Source of the DNA: Plutella xylostella
Taxonomy: Eukaryota > Arthropoda > Insecta > Lepidoptera > Plutellidae
DNA: 64,000 nucleotides
Reading direction: 5' to 3'
Assembly (NCBI RefSeq): GCF_932276165.1
Contig: NC_064009.1
Location: 3,162,001-3,226,000 of the forward strand
Below the pieces are notes generated by a model. The model was not told the DNA's origin. It worked only from the letters and a program-made list of their open reading frames with translations, and ran no database searches. Below are positions 14,201-27,859 of this stretch, one piece after another. Positions within the stretch are counted from its first letter, which is position 1. The number at the start of each line of letters is the position of its first letter. The position numbers were made by a program, and so were the translations under genes.

Positions 14201-17200
14201 CAATGTAAATAAATTTTAAGTTGCCTGAAACATCAAAATCTATTCGGCTTACGAGCTGCTATTATATTTTGTGGTAATCTTTTGGGAAACAAAGTACATA
14301 GGTACTGCAAACGACACAATTTCTTAAGTTCTTTAGATTCAACATCTATGTACCTACAATGTTTTAATATCTATCTTTATCACTAGGAAAGCGGGTTTTC
14401 CTCAATATCAGCCATTTTGACTTCGGCTACGGCAGTTTTGAAAATGGAGTCCCAGTCAATGTGACAGAAGTAACAAATGAAGAATCAATACTAGAAATAC
14501 AAATTGACTTGCAAAGTGGACTTATCAGACCGTTTCGGAACACAAACATACTAACAAATGGACTGTTCATATCGGAGTCGGAAATGTTGAGAATACGATT
14601 GAGAACTGGAGAAAACTCCACAGGAAAAGGATTCTTGGCGCATTTTAAAAGTGGTAAGTTTTTTTATTAAGTATTCTCATGCTGCTCATTTGATCTCTTA
14701 TAATTTATTAATGATCATAGAAAGCCGCCATTTTGATCAATGCTTGTAGGTAGGTATAACTGTAGGAACAGTTACTAAAAAATCCAAAATATTAGCTACT
14801 TATCTTGCGTAATGTAATAGTAAAACTCTTCACCAGTGTCATACCTGAACACAACGCACGTGATCGACCTCCACTCGGCCCGCTCCGGGCAGCTGGCTCC
14901 CCTCAACTGGCCGGCGCCCGCCCCGCGCCAGACCACACTGCACACCCTGGTGGTGGCTCCCCATCACTACACCCTGTCAGCCGCCTTCGCCAGGACGAAG
15001 TTGGTGAAGAGCGGTGGGGAATGGCCTTGCGGCGGAAGGAACGGCTGGATTGAGGTACGGGATTGAGTTTTGTTATTTATGATGTACCTATCATTAGAGT
15101 TGATGTTTATGCTATCACTTGTCAGCAGCATTTACGGTCGTACCACTTTCCTCTACAGATTAATTTATTTCATTTCCTTTTAAAATATTGGCACTCTTAA
15201 TACTTCTATATATACTGATCTGCGATATCCTAACTCCAGGTGAAAGACAGCTACACAGACCACAACGGCACTCAGTGGACGCTCTGTGACGTGGACCGAA
15301 CCCGGAGAAAGGTGGAGCAGGGAGCGCCGCTCGTTATCAACTCTTACCTGCATTCACTGATTGTGACCCAACATTCCGGAGAGCTGGGAGTCGATATGGA
15401 TGTTACAATTATTGTTAATAAAGGTTTGAACTTTCGATATTCAGCATCCTAATATTTCCAAAACAACAAGTTTGATTTTGATCACACAACAATATTTACT
15501 CACAACAATATTTATTTTTAGATCCTGGATATCACAACAAACTGCTGCTATTGTCAGAGGATACAAACTTGGAATCATGCTATCCAAACCCTTGTCAACA
15601 CGGAGGAAAATGCATTAACGATGCTACAAAAAACTTTTGTTCTTGCAGAAGTTTTTATACTGGTGAGTTTTTTTTATTTCGCAGCTTTTTTTTCAATAAC
15701 CGCATTAAAGGAAGAATTTGTTGTGATTTGATGTATTTTATTTCTGTATTCTAGGAGTATTTTGCCTTTTAACTGCCTGCGACCGAGCGCCATGTGCCTT
15801 GGGGAACTGTTCCCTGACATCTACTCGACTCGGCGCTGAAGGCTTTGAATGCGCTTGTCCAACTGGTTGGAAGGGAAGGAGATGCAACGAAAAGATCCGG
15901 CCTTGTGCGTCAAGACCTTGCAACAACAGAGGAGCTTGTCTAGAAAAGGATGGAGGGTTTCTTTGCCAGTGCAATCCTTCGTGGGTTGGAAAGAGGTAAA
16001 GAATACTACCATGTCGAAATCTTAATAAAATTAGTGAAACCATGTTAGAATGATAGTTTAGCATATCATTTTTTATATTATTATTTTCAAATCGAGTTTT
16101 TTAAACGAACTCACAATAGTTTTATTCACTCATCAGTTCTATTTCAGCATATATTTTTGTAGGTTTTGGTTTATTTATTTAGATGATAGTATCATTTCGT
16201 AGTTTGTAGAATCAGCTTTTGTTTCGACAGGTGTGAGGCTCCGAACCCGACGCCGAGGATAGTAAGTTTGGGTACTCGCATGCTGCAGGAGCCGTTCTGG
16301 CTGGGCCTGATCGCCGTGTTCGTGGTGCTCGGCATCATCGGCCTCGTGTGGTGCGGCAAGAGACACTTCCCCGAGAAGATTGAGAAACTCCTGGCCGAGG
16401 AGGCCGACAGATGTGCCAGACGTAAGTTCAATCATATTTGAAAAGAGAACATAATGATTTCAAAGCTTGCAATCGGCAATATGAGCTTTCTTGAACCAAC
16501 TCTAATGCTTTTTACATCCAACTTTAACAGTCGGAATGAGTTTTCGAGCACTATTTTCCCAATTACGCAGGCTGGTCACGAATAAAGTAATATTGCTGAT
16601 AGGTGTAAAGGCTTAACTGATTTCAGTCATCTTTGTATCAAAAGCTTTAGGTAACTCTGTAATGGCAGTACCATACTTCTAACACCTATCGAGTATTTCT
16701 CATGTTTCTAGATCTATTTAACTTTTCCTTATTCACACTGACACCGGGACGGTAAGCGACACGCTTAGATGCGTTATTTCGAACTGTTATCTACCTATTC
16801 TTTACACTGTATTTGCGGGTCCAGAAACACTTCATAAAACCATTGGCGATAAATTATAGTATAATTTTAGTTGCAAAATTTTGGAGAAGTTTTATTTTCT
16901 GGTAGAGTAGTTGTCATTTTATCCATCGGCTTGAATAGCTAATTGCTGGTCGAGTCTGACAGTTTCTGGATCCGTGCGGTGTTGTGTGTGGGGGTAGCGG
17001 TGAAGCGGCGGGCGGGCGGCGCGCGCTACGTGGCGGTGCCGCCGCGGGAGCCGGCGCCGGCGCGGCAGTGACCCGGCGTGACGCGGCGTTTGTCCACAGC
17101 GGCGGCGCTGCGCTGCGCGACGGCGGCGGGCGCGGGGGACGCGCCGCACCGCACGCTCCTCACGCGGCTCGGTATCCGCAAGGCGTCGGTCTCGGGGCTC

Positions 17201-20200
17201 GCGGCCGGAACGCCGCGGGCCGCGCGCACCTTTAGCTTGGACGATCTGTTAAAGCCGCCGCCGAGACGTAAGGAGTGGAGCGCTCGATGTGCACGGACGA
17301 GGCGAGGCCGCGCTCCGCATGCCCACACCACCTTCTGTCACGCCCATAGTTTCAAACACTTTCAATACGTTATAAAGTCACTATCATTCCCCATAATTAA
17401 CATATAATTCATAAATATAATTCATAAACATAATTCCTCAGTATACACATATTTCTCCCATTGCCATTACATGAAATTTATATTCAATCAACCTACACAG
17501 TCACGACAAATTCACAATTGATATCATCCCACCCTGTTATCGCTGTTGATCTCATGAAGCTGCGGAGCGCGGTGTGCCGCAGGGCACCGCCTCGATGTGA
17601 ACCCGCTACTACCCGAATGGCGATCGATGTGGAATGCTTCCCTTCTGGTCTCGCTTCTCTTAGACCAAGTCTGCGGTCGTCCGCAGACCAACTACTAAGG
17701 TCGATGTGTGCACCCTTTAAAATTCTTCCGCACAGTTTTCTAAAGTTTTCTAACCGTAGACGCTCCTTCCTTCGTTAGCACCTTTTTAGATCGTCCAACC
17801 TTTCTACTGTGACTATTATATTAGTGGCTTAGCATGCTTGTTAGGACAGTTTTCTGCAATACTAGTAGTTAAATTATACCCTTACCTTCCTGTGGAATTG
17901 TTACATCTATAAGGAATAAAGTCATCCTTTTTATTAAGTACGTTTGCAGGTATTGTGAAACCCTGTCCTGTTGAATGTCATGGGAACTAGCCTTAATATA
18001 AAATGCATTATTTTACTTAAAGCATTATAATTATCTTAAAAATATGTTTCTTAACGTATATTACTGTATGTACATAACTTTATAGTTCCAATGATGTTTG
18101 CCTTCTACCATTTTCATTGTCCAATTCATTATTGTTGTGGTGTGTTAAATAGCTACCAAATTACTACTAATCAAAGAATAAATTTGTATCGGCACAAAAT
18201 GTAATTTACAATATTTTCCAAATTCCGCTTTATCCAAATTGGCTTCCGTATGAGCACATTTTTTAAACTACCTACTAAATTAGAATGCATGATAATAATC
18301 AAACTCAATTTTATAAAAGACTACAATTTTAATATACCTATCAGTGTTGTAAAATTTAATGTTGTCAAAGTCAATGTTTCACAACGTACTCATTCAACGC
18401 TTCATCTAGATTGAGAAATAAGTAAATACCTACTTCATCTTTTACCTCAACTGTAATTATCTGACCAGGTACACCTTCCCCAAGAAAAAAACGCAACAAC
18501 TCTACACCCACAAAGAAGAACGCCGCGGAAAAGAAACAAATACTTCAACAACTCATCAGTCCAGCTTCAGCCAACGACCACTCGAAGAAGATAACAATGG
18601 GGGAACTCATACAGATGTCTGAAAAACGATCCCTTAGTACCGTTGAAAGTGCTCCGGCTTTCATTGAATACGGATTTGACAATAAAGAAACATCATTTGC
18701 GAGTGAAGCCTCTTCACCTTCGACTTCACCCTCAATGAGGCACATATCTGACCCGAAACTAGAAAAAAAAGTCACGTTTGCCAGATTACTAAACAAAGTA
18801 TCTGCTGAAATGAGCTCTAGTTCTGAAGTTGATATGGTGAATACAATAGCTATTCCTATGGCGGTTATAGCTGATAGAGGAATGAGGGCCAAAGCTTCAA
18901 GTACGCCACCTTCTCCAAATGTTGAAGTGAGATCTCCACATAGCACTTCAAGCAATCAAGGAAGTGACTCAATGTCCAGTCTTGATTTGACTTTGGCCCA
19001 TGCAGCTTTGAAGAAGTATTCCAGGTATGACTCATTTTGATCACCTTTTTTATACGAAGTTGGCTGCATAGGTTGATATTTGAAATAAATCCATCCATTC
19101 ATTTCAGCTGACCCAAAAATGCGCTTATGTTAGTTTGACACTGAATTGGCTTTCTTCTATTACCAGGCAACCCAAAATCTCCAGCGCAGATTCAATCTTA
19201 GCGATGTTCCGGAATTTTTCATCATCTTCGGCTGCTATGGTATCGCGGGCGTCGTCTGGGGGAATATCAGCTTCCAGCACGCCTAGTGCTTCATCCCCGC
19301 AAGATGACACGGTTGATGGCGATGACGCTTCGATAGCATCCTCAGTGGTACCATCGTTAGCACCTGACTCACCTGTTGCGAGACCCCATAACACAATTGA
19401 AATTCAGGTTAGTACGATGGATTATGTATATACTTGTTATGACTGAAGCTATTCCGGCCTAACACTAATACGTTCGTATGTACTTTCAGGTTCTTGATCA
19501 TCTGAGTGGGCATAAGTCATCACAGGGCTCTGGCAATAGCTTGCTCCATCCACCATCTATTCTCCTAGAAGTCCCGAGCAGTATTAACAAATGCCTATCC
19601 CCGATCAGAGAGCTCCCCACCCCTCTTCCAACTCCACTCCCTACTCCTCTACCAACGCCGCTGCCATCACCACGGTTCCCGAGGGCTAGAGACCCAAAAC
19701 ACGAAATGGACATTCAAAATGATTCCGTAATTACGTTTGCCTCACCAAGCGATGATGAGTTGGATGAAATCAGACCTGAAACAAAGAATGACAGGAACAC
19801 TTCTGGTCTCCGTTTAAAGGTAACTGCGTTATTGATTTTAGGTACTTAAATGAGTGATATACGTACAAACAAGTTTTCTGTCCAGCACGAACCTGACACA
19901 CTTGTCCCACATTTCTTGTGTTACTTTAAATTCATTCATTCAACCCCTTGATGTTTCGTTGCAGCTTCGTCAACCAGCAACATGCACAGAAACGCCGACA
20001 CCTTCTACACACGTCACTGACTCCCCCAGCCCAAGCTTCACACACAGCCAAGATTCAGAGCGGGAAATGTCATCACCCTCTCCAGCTCCCGTCCTGTGTG
20101 TTCCAGTTCTCACGATAGAAAGACCTTCACCGGGATCGCCTCCTCCGCGACGAACACCACCGCACTTGGAACTTCATCCACCGCCATTGATAACGATTAC

Positions 20201-23200
20201 TTATAATCCAAGTGAAGAATCAGACGAGCCTCTATCACCCAGGCCCCCACCAGCTGCAGCGAACATGTGCTATCTCAGCCCATTCTCTATGTCAGCTAGA
20301 GGGGAACGAGCTCCATCCGAATCTAATCTTTCATCCTCAGGGTATAGCTCCATGGCAAGTCCAGGGCCATCACGATGTGGCTCGAGCAACCCACTGTGTC
20401 CATCAGAAATGGAAGACCCTGGATCGGGAGGTGGTCCATCATGCTTTCAATCTAGAAGACGACCACTAATGAAAACGAATTCAAGTCCGGCAGGATCTAA
20501 CGAGGAGTCCAAAGAAAGAAGACGGGGGAGATCTGATTCAGAAACTTTATCAGATGATCCTTTATTGGAGTCTAATGATGAGGGTATTGGAACAGATGAG
20601 AGGGTGGATGACGTGCCGTCCAGTGCGAAAGAGATGGAGACCATGGTAGCTCTAAAAGAAAGTTTAGAAATACCACAGACTGCGTTGACTTTGTGCCCTC
20701 CTAGTGGAGTGACCAAGTGTTCTATTGTTAGATGTATTAGTGTTGAAAGAGGTTTAGATGAGAAAGCTAGTTTGAAACCGCCTAATTTAGATGTTAGCAG
20801 ACCGCTTAGTCCAGTAAGTTCAAGAAGTGAAAGTCCTCTGAGTGATAAGACGGGGCTAGGAAGATTTTCACCCCAATTTTATGGGCGACAGCTACCATTC
20901 ACGGATTCGGATGGATTGTACGATTTCCCAAGTTCTGAATTTGTTAAAGGGACCAGTAGCAAGTCAGTTCTAGCTCAAAGAAAACCTGGGAAGAAGAGGG
21001 ACAGGAAAACAACTCGGACGGTGTCTCACGAGGTGGCCGGCGCCGCCAAGTCGACGCTGCCGCACATGCCTCACTCCATGCACAACTTGCTCGAGGTGAG
21101 AAATATATTCCAAGATCTATACCCCACTGAATTCCTTTGGGGGCATATTTCTTACGCATCATTCTTGACGTATGGTGCAGGTGCCAGGGGCTCGCGACAG
21201 CACGGCGGCTGTGAGCGCGCGCGGGCGCAAGCTCGGCCGCCGCCGCTCCCGGTCGCAGGCGCCAACTGTACTGGCAACGTCGTCGTCCTCTGAAGACTCC
21301 GTGTCAGCTGCGTCGGTGGCATCCGTCGCGTCAGCGCGGGAGTTCAGAGTAGCACCGGATATTGAGATGCAGGTGAGGTGGAAAAATACCCACCTACATT
21401 AATTATATTTTGAAGATGTTTATTTTTTAGGATCTGAGTCAATTGAGTGTCTTAGCAGCACGCATGTTATCATGTCTTTTGACATAATAAATATTCTTAC
21501 ACTTTATTTTTAGTGACTGTCTTCAGCAGTTGTGTGAAGGGAGCCGTTTAATCAATGCTCGAGCATTGTTGTATGATCATTACATAAAACTATAGCTAAT
21601 TACAATATTATTATCACTGTTTCTAAGTGACTTTCAACCTTTTAAGTTTTTCATTTTTTGTTGGTGTTAACAAAACTTTCAGTCGAGTGAGCCGGGTCGC
21701 CTAAAGAAGCCCATGTTAAAGCGACAGAAGTGCCGAAGCTCCGAGGTGACGCAACTACCCGACAACATCATTATTTTCCTAATACTCTACGCTACCTACT
21801 ATACCTACTCATAATAATGTAGCAAGAAAGCAACATGGCATGATATAATCAGAAAACCCAGATATTTTTTTATGCAGACTTAAATTTTAAGACATAGTTG
21901 TATCTACTTACATTAAAGCGTTAATAGGTTTTCTGATCAGTACCATACCACATTCTATATTTGTGCTGTGCTCGGTATCCTAGTTCCACAGATCGTATGA
22001 AACCGTAACCTTATAAACTGTGATAATGAGGACGTTATAAATATGTTGATATATTTATGTTGATATAATAAAATATCATAGCCTCAGTGCCTAAATGTAG
22101 CAACTTATCGGTTGTAAAATTGAGAAGTCATATTCGAATATTAATAACTCTTTATTTGAACAAATTCCGTCCAAAAATTCAGAAATAAGCTAGTTTATCT
22201 AACCTACGCTGAAATATAATAATAGTTACTTCTCAATTTGTACACCGATTAAAGTTTTCCCAGAGTATAAGATTGATATGAACGTAGGTAGTACATTAAT
22301 TTCATATCATGTATTGTATTTAACATTATTAAAGATATCTGCGCCAAGAAAAATCATTGTTCGTCTGATTGGCTTTCATTTTTCAAAATTATTTCAATTA
22401 AATATAGATTGGTGCATCTGGCTGCTAATTAAATATGCTAATTTACGTTCATGATCATGTATCCATCCATAACATAGTCAAAGTAGTCATTTCATCCTGG
22501 ATCAATTGTAATTTTCAGAAAACATAGAACACATTGTTCAATATATTATACATATATAGCATGGGTATGAAGTATGTTGAGGCAAATAATTACAAATGGC
22601 ATAATGATTAAAGACTACTTTCGTCTACAGGACACGACATCGAAGATATCTTCCAGTTTGGATCTGACTGAAGACTCGAGAAGACCAGTCAAAGTGAACA
22701 AGTTGAGGACAATTAGCAACCAAATCAGGTAACAGAGCTTGTCTTTTAAATTGTTCATAGGGTTTATGCGAGATAACATTTTAAAAGTTCCTCCATCCAT
22801 GTTTGTGAAAACCTAGACAAAATCGTAGCTATTCGATTTTCAGCAGATATACAATCCAACACCGCTGTGACTACAATCATATTCTAACATTTGCTAAATA
22901 ACATAGAATGTAGCCGTTTCGTAGCATATCGTAGCAAGTGCTACGAGTGCTACGACGTAGCCACATCGTAGCAAGCGCTACGACGTCGGCGTAGCCACAT
23001 CGTAGTAGCTGTGATTAAATAATGACAAACTATTCTAGGTTTCTAAGAAGACTAGAACGCAGCCTGAAAATGAAAGAGAGTTACCCGGCGCTGTCGGATG
23101 ATGAGGGGGACGAGTCGTCCAGTGTGACGTCACCGCTACTACAGGGACGGAAGGACACCCGCGTGCCCAGCCACGCGATATCAGCCCCTCTCCTCGGCGC

Positions 23201-23303
23201 CGCTAGGCCCAGAATAGCGCGGCAACGTCGATACGATAGGTCTTTTTTAGGCGAAGAAACTAGGACGTTAAATCCGGCTACGGCCAACGAGAATTCAGAT
23301 TGA
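8259..23303 (+). CDS. C-type lectin/CUB/EGF transmembrane protein, 5' end missing
   Basis: A large single-pass surface receptor or adhesion-like protein; its ligand is unknown. Exons: 8259-8353, 10518-10775, 11322-11463, 12737-12888, 13283-13392, 13912-14072, 14387-14653, 14837-15054, 15240-15423, 15522-15662, 15755-15995, 16231-16421, 17100-17267, 18469-19024, 19167-19407, 19490-19819, 19965-21095, 21181-21372, 21683-21745, 22631-22728, 23039-23303; all phases agree. The first exon opens mid-codon, so the signal-peptide exon lies upstream and was not found. Visible protein is 1,733 residues. Exons 1-3 form a C-type lectin fold (YWLGA, CTTTGGYVCKR) without EPN/QPD or WND calcium-sugar motifs. 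Two CUB domains follow (SPNYP; DCLYDYVELRDG), then a divergent CUB-like region, EGF repeats (CxxxPCQHGGKC) and one helix at about residues 678-697. The roughly 1,035-residue tail is rich in Ser/Pro, with LPTP repeats and RRRSRSQ-type basic patches. AATAAA lies at 23866. I do not recognise a named orthologue. Confidence 0.85.
8397..8539. mobile_element. foldback MITE in lectin-gene intron
   Basis: Starts AGGGCCTGTTTCACAAT and ends with the reverse complement ATTGTGAAACAGGCCCT; the inverted repeat extends inward through CCATTAT/ATAATGG. It is flanked by TA on both sides. It sits 43 bp after the donor of the first visible exon of the lectin/CUB gene and is non-coding. Confidence 0.75.
8699..9235. 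repeat. SINE-like repeat fragments
   Basis: Two fragments of the family also seen at 4086: 8699-8768 (AGGTCTCTCCCAAGGAGCGC and CATCGGCCTTCCTCATGC) and 9131-9235 (GCCGCATCCAAACC, CCACCTTTTGCAAG, CTACCGTCCTA). The DNA between them is unremarkable intron. Confidence 0.5.
12529..12682. mobile_element. foldback MITE before CUB exon
   Basis: Ends are TTTTTAACAGCATGCGGATT and its near-exact reverse complement; further inward CGCATGCGG/CCGCATGCG also pair. The element stops 54 bp before the acceptor of the first CUB exon (12737), so it lies close to the branch-point region of that intron. Confidence 0.75.
13610..13639. repeat. perfect 30-bp palindrome
   Basis: AACCGTGTTTACAT, then GT, then the exact reverse complement of the first 14 bases. 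It lies in an intron between two CUB exons. Confidence 0.65.
22108..22248. mobile_element. MITE with TTA target duplication
   Basis: Terminal inverted repeats TCGGTTGTAAAATTGAGAAG (left) and the right end, which reads TCGGTGTACAAATTGAGAAG on the other strand. Flanking TTA at 22105-22107 and 22249-22251. The 141-bp element is non-coding; the 3-bp TTA duplication fits PIF/Harbinger-type mobilisation (inference). Confidence 0.75.
22913..23007 (+). repeat. CGTAGC minisatellite
   Basis: Irregular tandem units built around TCGTAGCA, GTGCTACGA and GACGTAGCCACATCGTAGCA. It ends about 30 bp before the acceptor of the last exon of the lectin/CUB gene. Confidence 0.7.
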
Positions 23304-26300
23304 TGTTGCAGTGAATGTGACGGCGGGACAGTTGTGCAAAAGACCGGTTCGACGGTCGACAAGCTACTTGTCAACTTGGCAGTCCACAAGATTCTAATTG
23401 TAATGTGATATAATGATATAAGAAAAAATACCGTTTATGTAGACAGCGCAATTTAAATATATTTTGTTTTTCTTAAGTTTCGTTTTGATGTCTGTAGACT
23501 AATCCATAACGTATATATTTATAGTTTTATGTATAAAAAATCTTATAGCAATAATATGGTTTAAGCACATAGGTTACGAGTTTTGACGTGGCTTCTTGCA
23601 AATTGTAAATAATTGCCCAAATGCAAGTTCTTTTTTAACGTTTTGCCTGTACATAGCTATTCTTAATGTTTTAAAATACTTACTGTTTAAATTTATTAAT
23701 ATTGCTCAAATGCATATTTTGTGAATCGTTTTTGTGCACTCTTTTGCTAATATTGTAAATATACAAGTATAACTCTGTAAATATGCGACTTCGAGAGAGA
23801 TCTTTGTGAAATATGGAATTACAAGTGTCTTTAAGTGTAAATATACATGTTTAAATTGATAAGAAAATAAAAGGCCCAAAAAAATGTTTAAACAAGTGCA
23901 CAAATAAGTACAACCATGCTGTATATTTATTATTGCGTATATATTTATGATGCACAGTACATATAACTCTTTCCTGTACTTAGTAACCGAGCATTTGTGT
24001 AAAATAACGAATATAATCCAAAGCACCATAGCTTAGGTACTGCATTCTAGTCTAAAGCCTACGGTAGACTTTTAAAAAGTAGGCCACACAATTATTTTCT
24101 AAAACCTATAAAATAATTCTGTGTAGAATTATAGTATTTCTGTGCCTATATCACATAAAAATCACAAATCATAATCATTCGGTAATATTACAGCGTAGTG
24201 TTATTACCTTATGGATGCAAATAGATTAGCTACCGGCTGATAACTATGAGTAATAACGAAAAATATACATCATAAAGAGTAATGTAAACTTTGTTTGTAT
24301 TCAAGATGAATCAGAATATTTATAATGGACTAGTTTCGATATCCTAGTTTAGATTTTATTTAAAGTAAGCCCAGTTTTGTCATAATTGTACCTATAGGTA
24401 GTTGTGTCGGTAAATGGTTAGTGAGTAAAAACATGCCCTCGATTATTATCTAGTCACTTGTGTGTTTTGTTATAGAAACTCAAGCTACTTAATCTAATAC
24501 TATTTTATAGTCAACTCAGTGTTATTATTAGATTCAGTCCCAGCAATAATTATTTGTGATTCGACTGTTTAAAGACTGACAACCTTGTGTGAAAGAACCA
24601 ATTTAGGTAAATTGGATGTTGTTTACGTTCATGTTATATGTATGTATTCACTATACTTATAAATATTTAAGGAAGTTACACACATTTACAAGAAACTGCC
24701 AGGTCCAATGCCACTGAATATTGAATGCAAAGTATAACTTAATTTCAACCGAACCCTACAACGACCGATAGATTAATGATTGTAGCAATAACAGTCATTA
24801 AATGCGTGTAACTCAAATATAACAGCTAAGCTATAACTATTTATTCGTTTGAAAACTATGCAACGCCTTCATATAGTTACTATTATTTCAGAAAAGTATG
24901 GTTTACTTCTCCACAACAAATTAAATGTTGATAGTTTCAAAACAACTAGACCATTCAAGTAACAACTTATAAAATGCAGCTTAACTGCAACATACCTAAT
25001 AAATACCTTAGATCAACCTTAGGTACCCCCAAACGAGATCCTTAACTGTTAATTAACTGTTTGATCAGTACTTAAATGTGTAATATAAAATTAATGTTTA
25101 AAAAAAGTATATGAAAATAATGGCCTGTTGTTTGAGACTGATTTTCTAAAACTTAACTCTTAAATCGCTAAATGTTCATTTTTGCTTAATCGTGGTGTGA
25201 ATGGGTGTTTCTAAAATACTTATAGAATCTAAACCATCTCACATGAATTCTTTATACATCTGTATGAATAATATTTTATACGTAAAGCAAAGTATTATTT
25301 AATAATTTATGTATCATGTTATGTTTTTGTTTAAAATGCGATACTGAATGGCGAAAACCTCCCATTGACTTGCTGACAAGTCATTTACAGTAAAAGAATT
25401 AAAGACAAATTTATTATGTCTGAAAAATAATTCTTTAACGTTTGATACGATAGTATGATGATTACATTACACAAAATTTCCATACTTTGTAATTATTTTT
25501 CGAAAAGGCAGTTAGGTACGTATCTACCTACACGTAAGTTTTTTGTCGTGAGAACACAATTACACTAAGCAATAAGTACACAGAAGTGGACGGTATTTAC
25601 ACAAATAATGTAATTTAAAGTGTCGTGTGTTGTAATGTAAACGTCTTGTAATGGATTCAATAGTTCTAAAATATATATTACTTAATTAATACTTAATAAA
25701 AACTGTGATTTAACGTGAGAGGCTCAACTTTTTTATGCAAATGATATAAAACGTGCGAAGGAAACCTAATGTGAAACTAGACAAGTTTTTGAATCATTGA
25801 AATGTAACTTTACCGCAACCTGAGACGTGCCTCTACGATACAAATTCGGCGTTTTATAATATTTGTCTAAGCACGACTTTCTGTAGACCTTATAATATTG
25901 TAAATAATTAAACTAAACTTTGTATAACACAATTCACATTTGCACAAGGCCCACACATCACAAATCTTGTGATGAGATTTGAATACCACTTGTTATGAAT
26001 CCGAAATGAACTCTTATAACAATATTGTAAGGTCTGTTGAAATGAGGTATTTTGTCAAATAGGACCAGCATAAGTAGATTGTAACCTATACCTAACGATA
26101 TCATATAAGATGCACCTTCATTAACAGATTTTTTTATTTATTTATGCAAGTATAACAATCGTTCTATCGGACTGGGTTAATACCGTGGTATTGAATGATT
26201 ATTGGATTTGATTATTATAATTATCTTAACGCATTGCGTTCGCATGATGACCTAAGTTAGTTGAGAGTAGGAGACGCAATGGTCTAAAGTTTTTCTAAAG

Positions 26301-27859
26301 TCGTGACAGAAAAATAGGTTGCCGCAGTCTTAATTTCTCTAATAACAATAAAACTTCTATGATCTCAAAACGTTGGATTTTTATCAGTGACGTTCCAGTT
26401 GCCATGTCAATAAACCCGAATTCAGAGTTGGTCCCATAATAAAAGTTGCTAAATATGTCGGGTACCACAATCCTCCCTGTATATCGTCAGCTCAGCCAAT
26501 CGTACACTAACGGACCTCTTCAAGGGATAAAGATAATATAGTACTCAACTGCTCTTGGGCTCTTGGTTTTCTTCATCCAGCCACTACCGGCTACTTTAAC
26601 AAAGTTTGTAAAAAGAGTGCCTCTTCATCTGTTTATTAAAAATAATTGTGTTCAGTAGAAGAATCATCACTTAATGCTACTAGATCCTTGTTATGTAGGT
26701 GTCACTCGCGAATTGGCCATAAATGGCTCTTTATAGGTATACTATAGGAAACGTGTAAATATATTTTACACTCTACGCATTTACAATATAAGGTGTATAT
26801 TACATATTCATTTATTATTATATAAAAGTCTAATTCACCATCAATGTAAAGAATGAAAGTAAAATAAACTTTGCTTGTTAAATTCCCTTGTTTCATTGGG
26901 TACTTATGCCCAGTTCTAATTTTCGTAAATCTACCCTAAGCATGAACTGTTTTGCTAATATGACAATGTATGCAACCACAACACTGCATTTTTAACTTCT
27001 TCATAACATTAGTTATTTATTTCCTAAGTTAATTGAATGGATCACTAACAACAGTCAGTATGGTGGGCTCAATAGAGCCATACACGGACTGCACGTCTAG
27101 TGTCTACAGGTTTGATAGTTTGTCGAATACCTACGTTAAAAGTATACGTTTTTTCGAATATAAAGTGGCGCCTCTAGCGGAAGCTTAAAGCAGTCAGGAT
27201 CTTCTGCTTCAACCTGTGACGCGGTTCGTGTATGTACGCGCCTAGAAGTCTACAGGTACACAAAAAGTATGTTTTAGTTATAAATAAAATGAAGAATGCA
27301 TTTCGTAAGTACTAATAGCTTTATTTTCTTTTAAAAACGATATGTAACTTACACTGCTTCAACTTAAAGTTATTCACAAATATTATATGTATTTACAATA
27401 AATAATCATCGACGAATCTTTTGAAATGACTTACTTATAAATGCACTTAGCTTAATATCACACCGCAACGTTTTAAAATATTATGAACAAAGCCTCTTCG
27501 TCCATCATCGCCACTAAAATGTCCACCAGTAAAATAGGAATTGCTATGCAAGCTTAGCATAGCATTAAATTGTGCTGAGCGATACAAGGAGAACAAAAAT
27601 ATTTGTGCTGTATTTTTTGCGTAAAATGGTCTGTTACATAAGGTTACTACTGCACACCTCCATTGACATCATAATAAAATTATGTATACAAATTGGACTA
27701 GAAAATAGGTACATAAATAGTTCGTTCATTGAACGGCTATCTTTTTTATAATTTCAGCTTCTCTCCTTTCCACATTTCTAAATACGGAATACGTAACATA
27801 ACTTAATTCAAATAATACTATTTACAAATAAATACCACTTCTATACACACACATTCCGA
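23304..27859. other. 3' UTR and intergenic DNA
   Basis: AT-rich DNA after the lectin/CUB stop codon, with a polyadenylation signal AATAAA at 23866-23871. A SINE-like fragment lies at 26545-26612 (CATCCAGCCACTACCGGCTA). TTTATT at 27320-27325 is a candidate CASD1 poly(A) signal on the minus strand. The short motif GGCGCCTCTAGCGG occurs at 27167-27180. No other gene was seen. Confidence 0.5.
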
